Assembly: GCA_964564015.1 (NCBI GenBank)
Contig: CAZLZR010000009.1
Span: 35,505-99,504 of the forward strand
From: Acetivibrio sp964564015
GTDB taxonomy: Bacteria > Bacillota > Clostridia > Acetivibrionales > Acetivibrionaceae
Reading direction: 5' to 3'
Length of the DNA stretch: 64,000 nucleotides
The notes under the pieces were generated by a model. The model was not told where the DNA came from and ran no database searches. It saw nothing but the letters and a program-made list of their open reading frames with translations. A program made the position numbers and the translations under genes. This document shows, piece by piece, positions 19,545-27,674 of the stretch (position 1 is its first letter; each line of letters begins with the position of its first letter).

Positions 19545-21965
19545 TTATTTTCCCGCTTTCTTGTCATCCTTATAAAACCCGGCTGCAGTCTGTGCATATT
19601 TCTTAAGCTTCTCATATACCAGATAATTTATTGTTCCGGCCGGATAAGTTCCGTCTTTTTTCTTTTCTCCGGCTTTTATGCCTGTCAAAATCTCAATACC
19701 TTCGTCTATAGTTTTCACTGCATATATAGTAAACTTTCCTTCCTTTACGGCTTCAACCACGTCATCATTCAAAACAAGATTTTTTATATTCTGATAGGGA
19801 ATAATAACTCCATGTTTGCCATCTAGGCCACGCAGTTTACACAGTTCAAAGAAACCCTCGATCTTTTCGGTAGCTCCGCCAATGGGCTGAATCTCACCTT
19901 TCTGATTTACAGAACCGGTCACCGCTATATACTGCTTTATAGGCACATCTGCAAGACTTGAAAGCACAGCATACAACTCGGCACTTGATGCGCTGTCTCC
20001 ATCCACTCCGCCATAGAGCTGTTCAAAACACAGACTGGCAGTCAGAGTTAACGGAATCTCCTGGGCAAATTTCTGACCTATATAGCCACTTAGTATAAAA
20101 ACCCCTTTTGAATGAGAAGTACCACTCATTTCTACTTCTCTCTCAATGTTCACAATACCACTTTCACCCATAAAAGTATTGGCGGTTATTCTTGATGGCT
20201 TTCCAAAGGAATAGTCTCCCATATCAAGTATTGTAAGACCATTTATCTGGCCTACCACTTCTCCATCGGTGTCCAGTATAATTGTGCCGTCCTCAAGACT
20301 TTCAAGAATCTTTTTATCGTATTTATTGGATCTGAATATCTTCTCAGAAATAGCTTTTTTTACATGTTCGGCTCTAACAAGGCTACTTCCCTCAATTTCA
20401 GCCCATGCACAGGATTCGGACAGTATCTCCACTATATCGTTAAACTTTGTTGAAAGCTTTGTCTGATCCTCTACAAGTCTTGAACTGTATTCCACAACCT
20501 TTGCAACTCCTGTCCTGTCAAAATGCAAAGTACACTCACGCTTACAAAAGGAGTTTATAAACTTGGCAAGCTTCTTGGTGTTTTCCTTATTTCGCTCCAT
20601 TTCAGCATCAAAGTCAGCTTTTATTTTGAAGAGCTTTTTAAAGTCTTCATCAAACTCATATAATGCCTGATAAAGATATTCACTTCCAACTAAAATTACC
20701 TTTATATCAACAGGTATAGGCTCAGGCTTTAAAGTAGAAACCGCAACAAGCCCCATTTGCTCCTTCATATTTTCAATAGCAATCTGCTTTGTCTTTAAGA
20801 CCCTTTTTAATGCCTCCCATGATTGTACATTGCTCAATACATCCTTTGCCTGAAGAATCAAATAACCTCCGTTTGCCTGATGGAATAATCCGCCCTTTAT
20901 CATGGTATAATCAGTAGTCATGGTTCCGAACTCATTTTCGTACTCTAATTTCCCAAGCAGGTTAAAAAAGGTCGGATTAAAATCAACTATTACCGGAGCA
21001 CCTTTTAGTTTGCTATTATCAACCAGCAGGTTTACCCTGTATTTATCTGTAGGATTTCCTTCAGAACTGCGTATCCACGGAATAAGCATCTGCTGCTGTT
21101 CATCCGAATAATCTTCTTCTCTGAAGTTATCCAGATTTTTTAGTATATCTTCCTGAACACTTTCAAGAAAATCAGTGACCTTCTTATAATCCTGATATTT
21201 CTCCTTCAGGTCATTAATGTGCATTCCAACAGCAAATAACGCAATTTTATTCTCCCATTCGGCAACCTTTTCTTCTGCTTCCTTTTCTATTGCCTTTATT
21301 TTCCTAATAATATCTATAGTCTCAAGCTGAACTATATTAGACTTTTCATTAATTTCATGTTTAAGTTTTTCATCAAGATCTCCATACTCTTCTTCAGATA
21401 TTGTTTTTCCCTCAACTACCGGAAGAAAATATATGCCGGAATTAGTCGTCTTTACCTTGAATCCTTGTTTTTCAGCATCATCATTCAACTTTTCCAGAAG
21501 ATCATTTCTCTTTGCCTGATACTCTTTTGCTATAGATGTTTTTTCCCTTTCATAATCCTCACTGTCAAAAGCCCTTGATATCTCCAACTGTAGGATTTTT
21601 ATAAAATCCTCCATATCATTCTGAAATATCCTTCCTAGACCTGCAGGCAGGTTTAACGCTGAAGGCTGGTTGGCATTACTAAAATTATATACATAACACC
21701 AATCGTCGGGCGTTTTAGCCTTATGGGCAATTTTTTTCACATAATTCTGAGCATAACTGGTCTTTCCTGTCCCGGTTGATCCGCTCATAAAAATGTTATA
21801 CCCTCGTGTCTTTATCTTCAGCCCAAATTGCAAGGCTTTTGCTGCCCTTTCCTGACCGATTATATCCTCTAATGCGTCAAGTTCAGAAGTATCATTAAAT
21901 TTAAAGGAATCCGGGTCACATTCTTTCTTGAGCATTTTATAAGGTAAACCTTTTATTCGCGGCAT
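19545..21965 (-). CDS. Lon-like AAA+ ATP-dependent serine protease
   Basis: Start is ATG 21965 (MPRIKGLPYK) behind AAAGGGGGAAG; a longer frame from a TTG at 21998 has no site. The protein has 806 residues. Walker A SGSTGTGKT lies at 61-69. A long helical insert (about 130-280) follows, as in the AAA_32-type Lon relatives without the classical N-terminal substrate domain. The C-terminal S16 protease domain has the catalytic Ser in GDSASSAEL (about 656) and the Lys in GGATEK exactly 43 residues later, the same spacing as the Ser/Lys dyad of E. coli Lon. It should degrade cytosolic proteins; its specific clients are unknown. It is monocistronic with its own terminator. Confidence 0.92.
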   Translation of the reverse strand: MPRIKGLPYKMLKKECDPDSFKFNDTSELDALEDIIGQERAAKALQFGLKIKTRGYNIFMSGSTGTGKTSYAQNYVKKIAHKAKTPDDWCYVYNFSNANQPSALNLPAGLGRIFQNDMEDFIKILQLEISRAFDSEDYEREKTSIAKEYQAKRNDLLEKLNDDAEKQGFKVKTTNSGIYFLPVVEGKTISEEEYGDLDEKLKHEINEKSNIVQLETIDIIRKIKAIEKEAEEKVAEWENKIALFAVGMHINDLKEKYQDYKKVTDFLESVQEDILKNLDNFREEDYSDEQQQMLIPWIRSSEGNPTDKYRVNLLVDNSKLKGAPVIVDFNPTFFNLLGKLEYENEFGTMTTDYTMIKGGLFHQANGGYLILQAKDVLSNVQSWEALKRVLKTKQIAIENMKEQMGLVAVSTLKPEPIPVDIKVILVGSEYLYQALYEFDEDFKKLFKIKADFDAEMERNKENTKKLAKFINSFCKRECTLHFDRTGVAKVVEYSSRLVEDQTKLSTKFNDIVEILSESCAWAEIEGSSLVRAEHVKKAISEKIFRSNKYDKKILESLEDGTIILDTDGEVVGQINGLTILDMGDYSFGKPSRITANTFMGESGIVNIEREVEMSGTSHSKGVFILSGYIGQKFAQEIPLTLTASLCFEQLYGGVDGDSASSAELYAVLSSLADVPIKQYIAVTGSVNQKGEIQPIGGATEKIEGFFELCKLRGLDGKHGVIIPYQNIKNLVLNDDVVEAVKEGKFTIYAVKTIDEGIEILTGIKAGEKKKDGTYPAGTINYLVYEKLKKYAQTAAGFYKDDKKAGK

Positions 21966-22289
21966 AATGCTTCCCCCTTTTGCACTACTTTTTAGCAATA
22001 AAAATATTAATACCTTTTATATCATCATATTATCAAAATACAAGATCAAACTAAAGACATTAATGGAACATGATTCATAGGATAACCAACTGTATATAAT
22101 CAACGGTATTTATCCTTTGTCTGCTTCGCACATTCCTCAATGAAAATTCCAAAGACACGCCGTTCCTGCGCAATTTCAAGACAATTGACCCTTGAATTTA
22201 TCAATTATACATTTGGCAATCCTTAAGACATTATATTCTACTAATACTAAAGAAAATCCTTTTTTTAATCGTTATATTTGTGTCATATT
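21966..22289. other. Intergenic stretch with nothing recognised
   Basis: This 324-bp AT-rich stretch separates the Lon-like gene from rimI. I see no ORF with a ribosome-binding site, no strong hairpin with a T run and no recognisable RNA. It must hold the Lon-like promoter, but no clear -35/-10 pair stood out. Confidence 0.5.
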
Positions 22290-22748
22290 TTACATAACAT
22301 TTTCTTTCCACATTATTATCGCATCCTCTTTATTGTCAGCATAATACTCCTTGCGAAATCCTTCACTCCTAAATCCGAATTTGGTATACAAGTTTTGTGC
22401 TGCAATATTGCTTCTTCTAACCTCAAGTGTTAACTTTACAATATTTTCCTTAATTGACAGTTCAATAAGACCTCTCACCAGAGTATAGCCCACACCACTT
22501 CTTCTGTATTCGGGATGAACCGCAACATTTGTGATATGTCCTTCATCGAAAACCTTCCACAACCCGGCATAGCCAACTGTCTTCCCATCTACCTTTGCTA
22601 TAATATATCTGGCAAATTTGTTATTTGTGACTTCTTCAATAAATGCCTGCTTTGACCACGGAATTGAAAAACTCAGTTTCTCTACCACCATAACTTCATC
22701 AATATCATTAAGTGTCAAACTACATACTTCTATCCCGTCTAAACCCAT
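22290..22748 (-). CDS. rimI: Ribosomal protein S18-alanine N-acetyltransferase
   Basis: The 152-residue protein is a single GNAT domain. The acetyl-CoA-binding motif is visible as VHPEYRRSGVGYTLVRGL (R-x-x-G-x-G), preceded by the strand ITNVAV. The C-terminal NLYTKFGF segment is typical of RimI. RimI acetylates the N-terminus of S18 and is commonly encoded next to tsaB. Its ATG overlaps the tsaB stop codon by one base (TAATG), so the two are translationally coupled. Confidence 0.92.
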   Translation of the reverse strand: MGLDGIEVCSLTLNDIDEVMVVEKLSFSIPWSKQAFIEEVTNNKFARYIIAKVDGKTVGYAGLWKVFDEGHITNVAVHPEYRRSGVGYTLVRGLIELSIKENIVKLTLEVRRSNIAAQNLYTKFGFRSEGFRKEYYADNKEDAIIMWKENVM

Positions 22749-23464
22749 TACTTTTCACCTTTTGCACAGAGCTTCTTTTCTAATTCCCGCTCAGCCTGAG
22801 ATTTCCTCAAATAAAAGGGAACCAATTCAAAACTGCTCTCAAACTTTCCTTCCTTCGCCATTTTAAGTGCAATTTCAGCTACTGAAGATGCTCTCTGAAG
22901 CCTCATTGCCAAAGGTGAAAATTCACAATTTCCACTTAATTCGGTTATAAAATAGTCCCTATGTAAATCAATTGCATCTCCTGTAAAAATAACAGTTTTA
23001 TTCTTTTCTTTTATAAGTTGAACCAATTCATCTACAGGTATGCCCAAGTACTCTGTTATCCTTTCCAGCTTGCCGTCCTTTGACTGATATAAAGCTGTGA
23101 ACACCTGGTTGTTTCTTGCATCGAGAATTGGGCAGATAATAAAGCTGCTTGTAACAACATTATATGCCAATGCATCCAATGTTGGAACACCAATCACCGG
23201 TTTAGATGTCGCAAAAGCCATGGCTTTTGCAGTAGTAACACCTATTCGTAAACCCGTAAAAGAACCCGGGCCTGTCGATGCTGCAAAAACATCAATATCT
23301 GACGGCATAATTTCCAAATCTTTAAAAATTTCCTTTATCATTACCATAAGCTTTTGTGAATGCGTCTTCTTATTATTCAAAGAGTACTCACCCAGGAGCT
23401 TTTCATCATCCATCAATGCAATAGCAGCAACTGCTGTAGAAGTATCAATAGCAAGTACTTTCAT
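22748..23464 (-). CDS. tsaB: tRNA N6-threonylcarbamoyladenosine biosynthesis protein TsaB
   Basis: Start is ATG 23464 (MKVLAIDTSTA) behind GAGAGG; an in-frame TTG two codons upstream is less likely. The protein has 238 residues. The N-terminal ASKHA-like phosphate loop (AIDTSTAVAAIAL) and the motif STGPGSFTGLRIG mark TsaB, the scaffold partner of TsaD in t6A37 formation. It lies in the order tsaE-tsaB-rimI, the usual Firmicutes arrangement, but here 239 bp with a structured repeat separate it from tsaE. tsaD is not in the window. Confidence 0.95.
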   Translation of the reverse strand: MKVLAIDTSTAVAAIALMDDEKLLGEYSLNNKKTHSQKLMVMIKEIFKDLEIMPSDIDVFAASTGPGSFTGLRIGVTTAKAMAFATSKPVIGVPTLDALAYNVVTSSFIICPILDARNNQVFTALYQSKDGKLERITEYLGIPVDELVQLIKEKNKTVIFTGDAIDLHRDYFITELSGNCEFSPLAMRLQRASSVAEIALKMAKEGKFESSFELVPFYLRKSQAERELEKKLCAKGEK

Positions 23465-23502
23465 ATACAAAACCTCTCATTAAAATTTCTTTCTTAGATC
23501 TC

Positions 23503-23709
23503 TAAGGGATAACGAAAAAATAACATCCTATTCTCATATTTGAAAACATTATCAAATCAAGTTTTTTCGTTATCCAGAGTATGAATTTATATTTTAGTCA
23601 TACCTAACTCAACTTTCCCACAGTATTTATGATCTCTTTGCTCATCGCGGCCAAAAAGTACACTTTTTGACCTTAACTTGTGAGCAACCAGAGCCTCAAA
23701 ATACTATAA
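23503..23709 (-). repeat. Structured dispersed repeat, copy A (upstream of tsaB)
   Basis: The block 23503-23609 matches 36954-37059 over its full length at about 89% identity with three gaps. It holds a perfect 14-bp inverted repeat, GGATAACGAAAAAA (23507-23520) against TTTTTTCGTTATCC (23563-23576). Both copies also share TCAAAATACTATAA at the far end (23696-23709 here); the sequence between the blocks differs. In the direction of transcription the conserved block lies about 40 nt before the tsaB start, so it is in the tsaB leader or the tsaE-tsaB spacer RNA. Confidence 0.8.
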
Positions 23710-23724
23710 GTGGGAAAGTTGAGT
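23607..23724. repeat. 118-bp imperfect palindrome overlapping the 3' end of tsaE
   Basis: ACTCAACTTTCCCAC (23607-23621) is the exact reverse complement of GTGGGAAAGTTGAGT (23710-23724). Inside, TTTGCTCA/TGAGCAA and GGCCAAAAAGT/ACTTTTTGACC also pair around a central AC. The right arm codes for the last residues of TsaE (TQLSHL). The fold is long enough to block or end transcription between tsaE and tsaB. Confidence 0.75.
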
Positions 23725-24183
23725 CTCCAGCCTATCAATGTAACCCTCATACTTTTCACCTGTAAAACTGATACGGATCTCTCTTGCATCCACCCCAGCA
23801 CTGAGGTTCTTGCTTATTTCCACCCAAATAAGGTCGTCAGGCAGAATATCTTTTATCAATTCAGCCCACTCAATTACAACAACACCGTCCCCATACAGGT
23901 ATTCCTCGAATCCGATGTCATACATCTCTTCGGGATCTGAAATTCTGTATACATCAAAGTGATATAGCGGATTTTCAGTCTTATATTCATTAACAATAGT
24001 GAAAGTTGGACTGGTTATATAATCTTCAATACCCAGAGCACCAGCTATCCCATTTGTAAAAGCAGTTTTACCGGTACCAAGGTCACCTGTCAGGCATACC
24101 ACATCTCCAATGCTTAAAATGTTTCCAAGTGCCTTGCCGGCCAGCATTGTCTCATCTGCAGAAAAGGTCTTAATCTGTTTCAT
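23704..24183 (-). CDS. tsaE: tRNA threonylcarbamoyladenosine biosynthesis ATPase TsaE
   Basis: Start is taken at ATG 24183 (MKQIKTFSAD) with AAGGAAAG upstream; an in-frame ATG at 24198 would add five residues. The protein has 159 residues. Walker A GDLGTGKT lies at 33-40, followed by the family's SPTFTIVNEY and FDVYRI motifs. TsaE hydrolyses ATP to drive the TsaBD complex that makes t6A37. It overlaps the end of the upstream amidohydrolase by 14 bp. Its last six codons lie in the arm of a palindrome, so the C-terminus may have been replaced when that element arrived. Confidence 0.95.
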   Translation of the reverse strand: MKQIKTFSADETMLAGKALGNILSIGDVVCLTGDLGTGKTAFTNGIAGALGIEDYITSPTFTIVNEYKTENPLYHFDVYRISDPEEMYDIGFEEYLYGDGVVVIEWAELIKDILPDDLIWVEISKNLSAGVDAREIRISFTGEKYEGYIDRLETQLSHL

Positions 24184-25360
24184 CTTCTTTCCTTTCATAC
24201 ACTACTTGTCCATTAATAATAGTAGTAATAACCCTTGACTTGATTTCCAGCGGTGGTCCATTCATTATTATTACATCCGCATCCTTCCCTCGTTCAAGGC
24301 TTCCAACCCTCTTGTCAATCTCTGTAAGCTCTGCGGCATTAATTGTTATCGCCTTAAGAGCCTCTTCTTCGTTCATACCTTCCCTTACAGCAATTGCAGC
24401 GGAAAGTGAAAGATACTGGATAGGAACACAGGGGTGATCTGTCATAATAGCGGTCTTAACACCGGTTTTTGCCAATATACCCGGAGTTTTAACAGTCTGG
24501 TTTCTAAGTTCAACCTTTGACCGGTCTGAGAGTAATGGACCTACAACGGCATGAACTCCTTCCTCAAGCAGAATATCTTTAATGAGGTGCCCCTCTGTGC
24601 AGTGTTCTATTGTGACCCTTATATCAAATTCCTTTGCAATCCTTATTGCCGTAAGTATATCATCTGCTCTATGGGCATGAGCCTTGATAGGAATCTCCTT
24701 ATTGAGCACCTTCAATAAAGCATCAAATTTCATATCGTACTCTGGCTTGTCCACATTTTCTTTATCATTATTATATTCTTCAAGCAGTTCCTTATACTCT
24801 TTCGCCTTCATGAGGCTTTCTCTTAATAGCGCAGCTGTTGCCATACGGGTCGATGGTGATTGTTTTCTTTCATTATAGACTGTTTTAGGGTTTTCTCCAA
24901 AAGCAACCTTTATTGCTACAGGGTCTTTTACTATCATATCTTCTATCCGTTTACCATAAGTTTTAAGCGCAACAAACTGCCCACCTATTACATTAGCACT
25001 TCCAGGGCCTGTTACTACAGTAGTAACTCCGTTCTCCAAAGCGTCCCTAAAGCACCTGTCAAGATGGTATACTGCGTCAATAGCACGTAAATGAGGAGTT
25101 ATAGGATCAGTCATTTCATTTCCGTCATCACCTTCAAAACCAACGGAGTCTTCCCACATACCCACATGGCAATGGGCATCAATAAAGCCCGGCAACACAT
25201 ATTTCCCTTCTGCATCTATAATTTTCAAATCCTTATTACTGGGAAAACTTTTTTTGTTCCTGCCAACTTCGATTATTTTTCCCTCGTCAATAAGAATGTA
25301 TCCATTATCATAATTAATACCAGCCATAGTAAGTATTTTCCCATTTTTTATAAGTAACAT
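24170..25360 (-). CDS. Amidohydrolase-superfamily metalloenzyme (imidazolonepropionase-like)
   Basis: Start is ATG 25360 (MLLIKNGKIL) with GGAGGT four bases upstream. The protein has 396 residues. Expected metal ligands are visible: HxH in GFIDAHCHVG, H in KAHAHRAD, H in TIEHCTEG and D in MTDHPCVP. A C-terminal urease-like beta segment reads GSLERGKDADVIIM. The family hydrolyses cyclic amides and related C-N bonds; close relatives are often annotated only as amidohydrolase, and I cannot name the substrate. It overlaps tsaE and probably shares its transcript. Confidence 0.88.
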   Translation of the reverse strand: MLLIKNGKILTMAGINYDNGYILIDEGKIIEVGRNKKSFPSNKDLKIIDAEGKYVLPGFIDAHCHVGMWEDSVGFEGDDGNEMTDPITPHLRAIDAVYHLDRCFRDALENGVTTVVTGPGSANVIGGQFVALKTYGKRIEDMIVKDPVAIKVAFGENPKTVYNERKQSPSTRMATAALLRESLMKAKEYKELLEEYNNDKENVDKPEYDMKFDALLKVLNKEIPIKAHAHRADDILTAIRIAKEFDIRVTIEHCTEGHLIKDILLEEGVHAVVGPLLSDRSKVELRNQTVKTPGILAKTGVKTAIMTDHPCVPIQYLSLSAAIAVREGMNEEEALKAITINAAELTEIDKRVGSLERGKDADVIIMNGPPLEIKSRVITTIINGQVVYERKEDETD

Positions 25361-25379
25361 ATGACCTCCAAAAAAATAC

Positions 25380-25506
25380 AAATTTAGTGCTGATTAACAA
25401 AATAAATTTCAAGAATTTTATTTTGTTAATCAGCAAAAATCATAGGATGTGCATTTTGAACATAATTCATTTTTAGAAATGAATTATGTTCAAAAGCACT
25501 AGATTT
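25380..25506. repeat. Palindromic element with terminal inverted repeats and two hairpins, copy 1
   Basis: The ends AAATTTAGTGCT (25380-25391) and AGCACTAGATTT (25495-25506) are inverted repeats with one mismatch. Inside are a perfect 19-bp hairpin (25388-25406 with 25417-25435) and a second stem in which GTGC and TTTTGAACATAATTCAT pair with their complements leaving a single bulged A at 25453. The second stem is shared with the element at 31767-31879. It lies just upstream of the amidohydrolase. No transposase gene is present, so it resembles a MITE or an extragenic palindrome. Confidence 0.8.
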
Positions 25507-25557
25507 AATCTTTATTTTATTATAACGTTTCCATAAATACAACCAAAATCTCGGAAG

Positions 25558-25594
25558 GGTTCATTTAATAAATATAAAGAAAAATATACAACCC
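25558..25594 (+). repeat. Dispersed 40-bp motif, copy 4 (most diverged)
   Basis: TCATTTAATAAATATAAAG followed by AAAAATATACAACCC matches the consensus GTGCATnTAATnAATGTGAAG plus AAAAATATACCC found at 26351, 36069 and 40966. This copy is in the plus orientation, 115 bp before the small secreted protein gene. Confidence 0.5.
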
Positions 25595-25708
25595 TCGACA
25601 AATTTGATTGACATACCTTTTTGCCTAGATTTGCCTGTTAATATTTTTGTGAGTTTGTACGAAAATCAGCATATATTTATATAACTTTATATATGGGAGG
25701 CGGAATAC

Positions 25709-26158
25709 ATGAAAGGGAAGAAAAAAACCATTATTATAACAATTGGTTTTATAATTGCAACACAGATATTAATTGCAAATGCGATAGGTGTTAATATTCT
25801 TGATCTCGTCTTGCAAAAAACTGATTCAATTGCAGCTCAAACAGCAAATAATTCAAGCAGCTCACTGGAACAGGCAAAGCGAGAAGCCTTGGAAGAAACC
25901 ACCAGATATGTTGACGAGTATATCGGAGATGTGGAACATACTCTCAGTGAGTACGCTAATACAGAAACTGAAGCTGCAAAACTAAAAATCAAACAGAAAT
26001 CCAAAGAAGTAAAAGACGCTCTTGATGCCAGCAAGACAGATGCAATAGAGAGTGGTAAATCCAAAATAAAAATCAAAATTGATGCAGATTTAAATGACGT
26101 ACTTTCTGAACTTGACGATCAGATTTCGATTAAGATTCAGGAAAAATTCAAAAATTAG
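25709..26158 (+). CDS. Small secreted or membrane-anchored helical protein
   Basis: The ATG follows GGGAGGCGG at good spacing. The 149-residue product has a basic N-terminus and one hydrophobic segment (about 8-26) ending in IANAIG, a signal peptide or anchor. The remainder is polar and strongly helical, rich in Glu, Lys and Ala with a heptad pattern (EQAKREALEETTRYVDEY), so a coiled coil outside the membrane is likely. No family is recognised. It is the only plus-strand gene between 1.9 and 33.8 kb and stands alone. Confidence 0.75.
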   Translation: MKGKKKTIIITIGFIIATQILIANAIGVNILDLVLQKTDSIAAQTANNSSSSLEQAKREALEETTRYVDEYIGDVEHTLSEYANTETEAAKLKIKQKSKEVKDALDASKTDAIESGKSKIKIKIDADLNDVLSELDDQISIKIQEKFKN

Positions 26159-26292
26159 AATACATTTCAAATTACCGGTATTGTAATTCACAAAAATAGG
26201 ACTATAATTTATTTATTAACAGCACCATTTAAAAAGGCAGAGGAAATAAATCTTTCATTTCTTAATAAGAAATGATATGTTTATATACCTGC

Positions 26293-26329
26293 AAAAAGCC
26301 TTGGGTGGAGACGCAGCTCCCACCTGAGG
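26293..26329 (-). terminator. Rho-independent terminator of the MFS gene
   Basis: On the minus strand CCT-CA-GGTGGGAG pairs with CTCCACC-CA-AGG around CTGCGT, then CTTTTTG. It lies about 70 nt after the MFS stop codon. A plus-strand reading also has an outer TATACC/GGTATA closure with a T6 tail (26285-26361), so a small plus-strand RNA cannot be excluded. Confidence 0.7.
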
Positions 26330-26350
26330 TCTTTCTCATTTTCATCAGAT

Positions 26351-26396
26351 GGGTATATTTTTTCTTCACATTAATACATGCACCCACATCAAAGCA
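26351..26396 (-). repeat. Dispersed 40-bp motif, copy 1
   Basis: On the minus strand the sequence reads ATGCTTTGATGTGGGTGCAT then GTATTAATGTGAAG and AAAAAATATACCC. It matches the copies at 40966-41009 (minus) and 36069-36112 (plus). It begins at the base after the MFS stop codon. Confidence 0.65.
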
Positions 26397-27566
26397 TCAG
26401 ACGGTTTTCTTGACAGTTTTCCTCAAGATTTCGGTCGTTATCGCCATAAAAACTAATACTGCCAACAGATAGTATGGGTATAAGGCTATTGAAACCTTTT
26501 CTGCCAACAAACCAAACAACGGAGGCATAAAGGTTGTTCCTACATATGCACATGCCATTTGCATGCCGATCATAGCCTGAGATAATTCACGTCCAAAGTT
26601 CTCAGGCGTTTGATGAATCATACATGGGTAAATAGGTGCGCAACCCATTCCTGCTAAAAACAACCCAGTACACAAAACAAATCCTTTTGAAGGCAGCAGG
26701 ATTAAAATAATAGCAACAGCTATTAATACCTGACCTATTTGTATCATTCTCGAACTACTTATCTTTATTGTCAGAAATCCTGATACAAAACGCCCAAAGG
26801 TTATTCCCATATAGAATAAGGATATCCACTGGGCTGCCACCTCAGGGGATATCCCCCTGCTAAGCACCATAAAACTACTACCCCATAGGCCGCACGTTGC
26901 TTCGAGCGAGCAATAAAAAAAGAACGCTATTAAAGCAAACTTTGCTCCTTTTATTTTTATGAGCCTACCTAATCCCAAGTCGCTACCCTTATCATCCTCA
27001 TTATGGACCTCAGTTTTCTCCAACTTTCTCCATAACGGTAAGGATATGAATAGAATAACAACAAGTATAAGTTGAATAATTCCAATCGTTTTATAACCCG
27101 ATGTCCATGTACCGTTTTTAGTCAGACAATAAGACATAATCACAGGGCCAACGGTTGCTCCAACTCCCCAGAAACAATGAAGCCAACTCATATGCCTTGC
27201 CTTATAATGAAGTGCAACAAAATTATTCAAAGCAGCATCAACTGATCCGGCACCCAAGCCTAGCGGTACCGAAAATACGAAAAGGAAAACAAAACTTTTT
27301 GAAATGCTAAAACCCAATAACGAAAGCGCTGTCATCAGAACGCTTATTGCAGTAACTTTTCCGGTACCGAGTTTTCTGATTATCTTTGCACTGAACAGAC
27401 TTGAAATTATTGTGCCCCCGGCAATTGTCATAGAAATAGCTCCTGCATAGGACACCGGAACATTCATATCCTGATACATGGAAGGCCATGCCGCCCCCAG
27501 TAAGGCGTCAGGTAATCCCAAGCTTATAAAAGATATATATATAATAACCAATAAAACTGTTATCAT
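26397..27566 (-). CDS. Major facilitator superfamily transporter
   Basis: ATG 27566 follows AGGAGAAGAGG. The 389-residue protein has about 12 hydrophobic helices in two halves with a charged central loop (LEKTEVHNEDDKGSD). The opening SLGLPDALLGAAWPSMYQDM and the HYKARHMSWLHCFWGVGATVGP segment are typical of the fucose-permease-like (FHS) MFS group, so a sugar or small organic substrate is plausible. The substrate is not determinable. Its stop codon abuts a dispersed repeat, and it is transcribed alone. Confidence 0.88.
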   Translation of the reverse strand: MITVLLVIIYISFISLGLPDALLGAAWPSMYQDMNVPVSYAGAISMTIAGGTIISSLFSAKIIRKLGTGKVTAISVLMTALSLLGFSISKSFVFLFVFSVPLGLGAGSVDAALNNFVALHYKARHMSWLHCFWGVGATVGPVIMSYCLTKNGTWTSGYKTIGIIQLILVVILFISLPLWRKLEKTEVHNEDDKGSDLGLGRLIKIKGAKFALIAFFFYCSLEATCGLWGSSFMVLSRGISPEVAAQWISLFYMGITFGRFVSGFLTIKISSSRMIQIGQVLIAVAIILILLPSKGFVLCTGLFLAGMGCAPIYPCMIHQTPENFGRELSQAMIGMQMACAYVGTTFMPPLFGLLAEKVSIALYPYYLLAVLVFMAITTEILRKTVKKTV

Positions 27567-27674
27567 AGAACCTCTTCTCCTTTAATTAATAAATAGGATA
27601 GTTCTTCAGTAAAATACTAATATATCTTTATTATCTCTAGAAACCATTCTTCAACTCCATACTATATACAAAAA

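Noticed and set aside
23503..25506. CRISPR array suggested by several nearby repeats
   Set aside because: The repeats differ from one another, are not regularly spaced, have no spacers and no cas genes are present.
26285..26361. Possible plus-strand structured RNA, perhaps 6S-like, with outer TATACC/GGTATA closure and T6 tail
   Set aside because: The inner stem with CTTTTTG on the minus strand is explained as the MFS gene terminator, the fold is short for 6S RNA, and part of the sequence belongs to the dispersed 40-bp motif.
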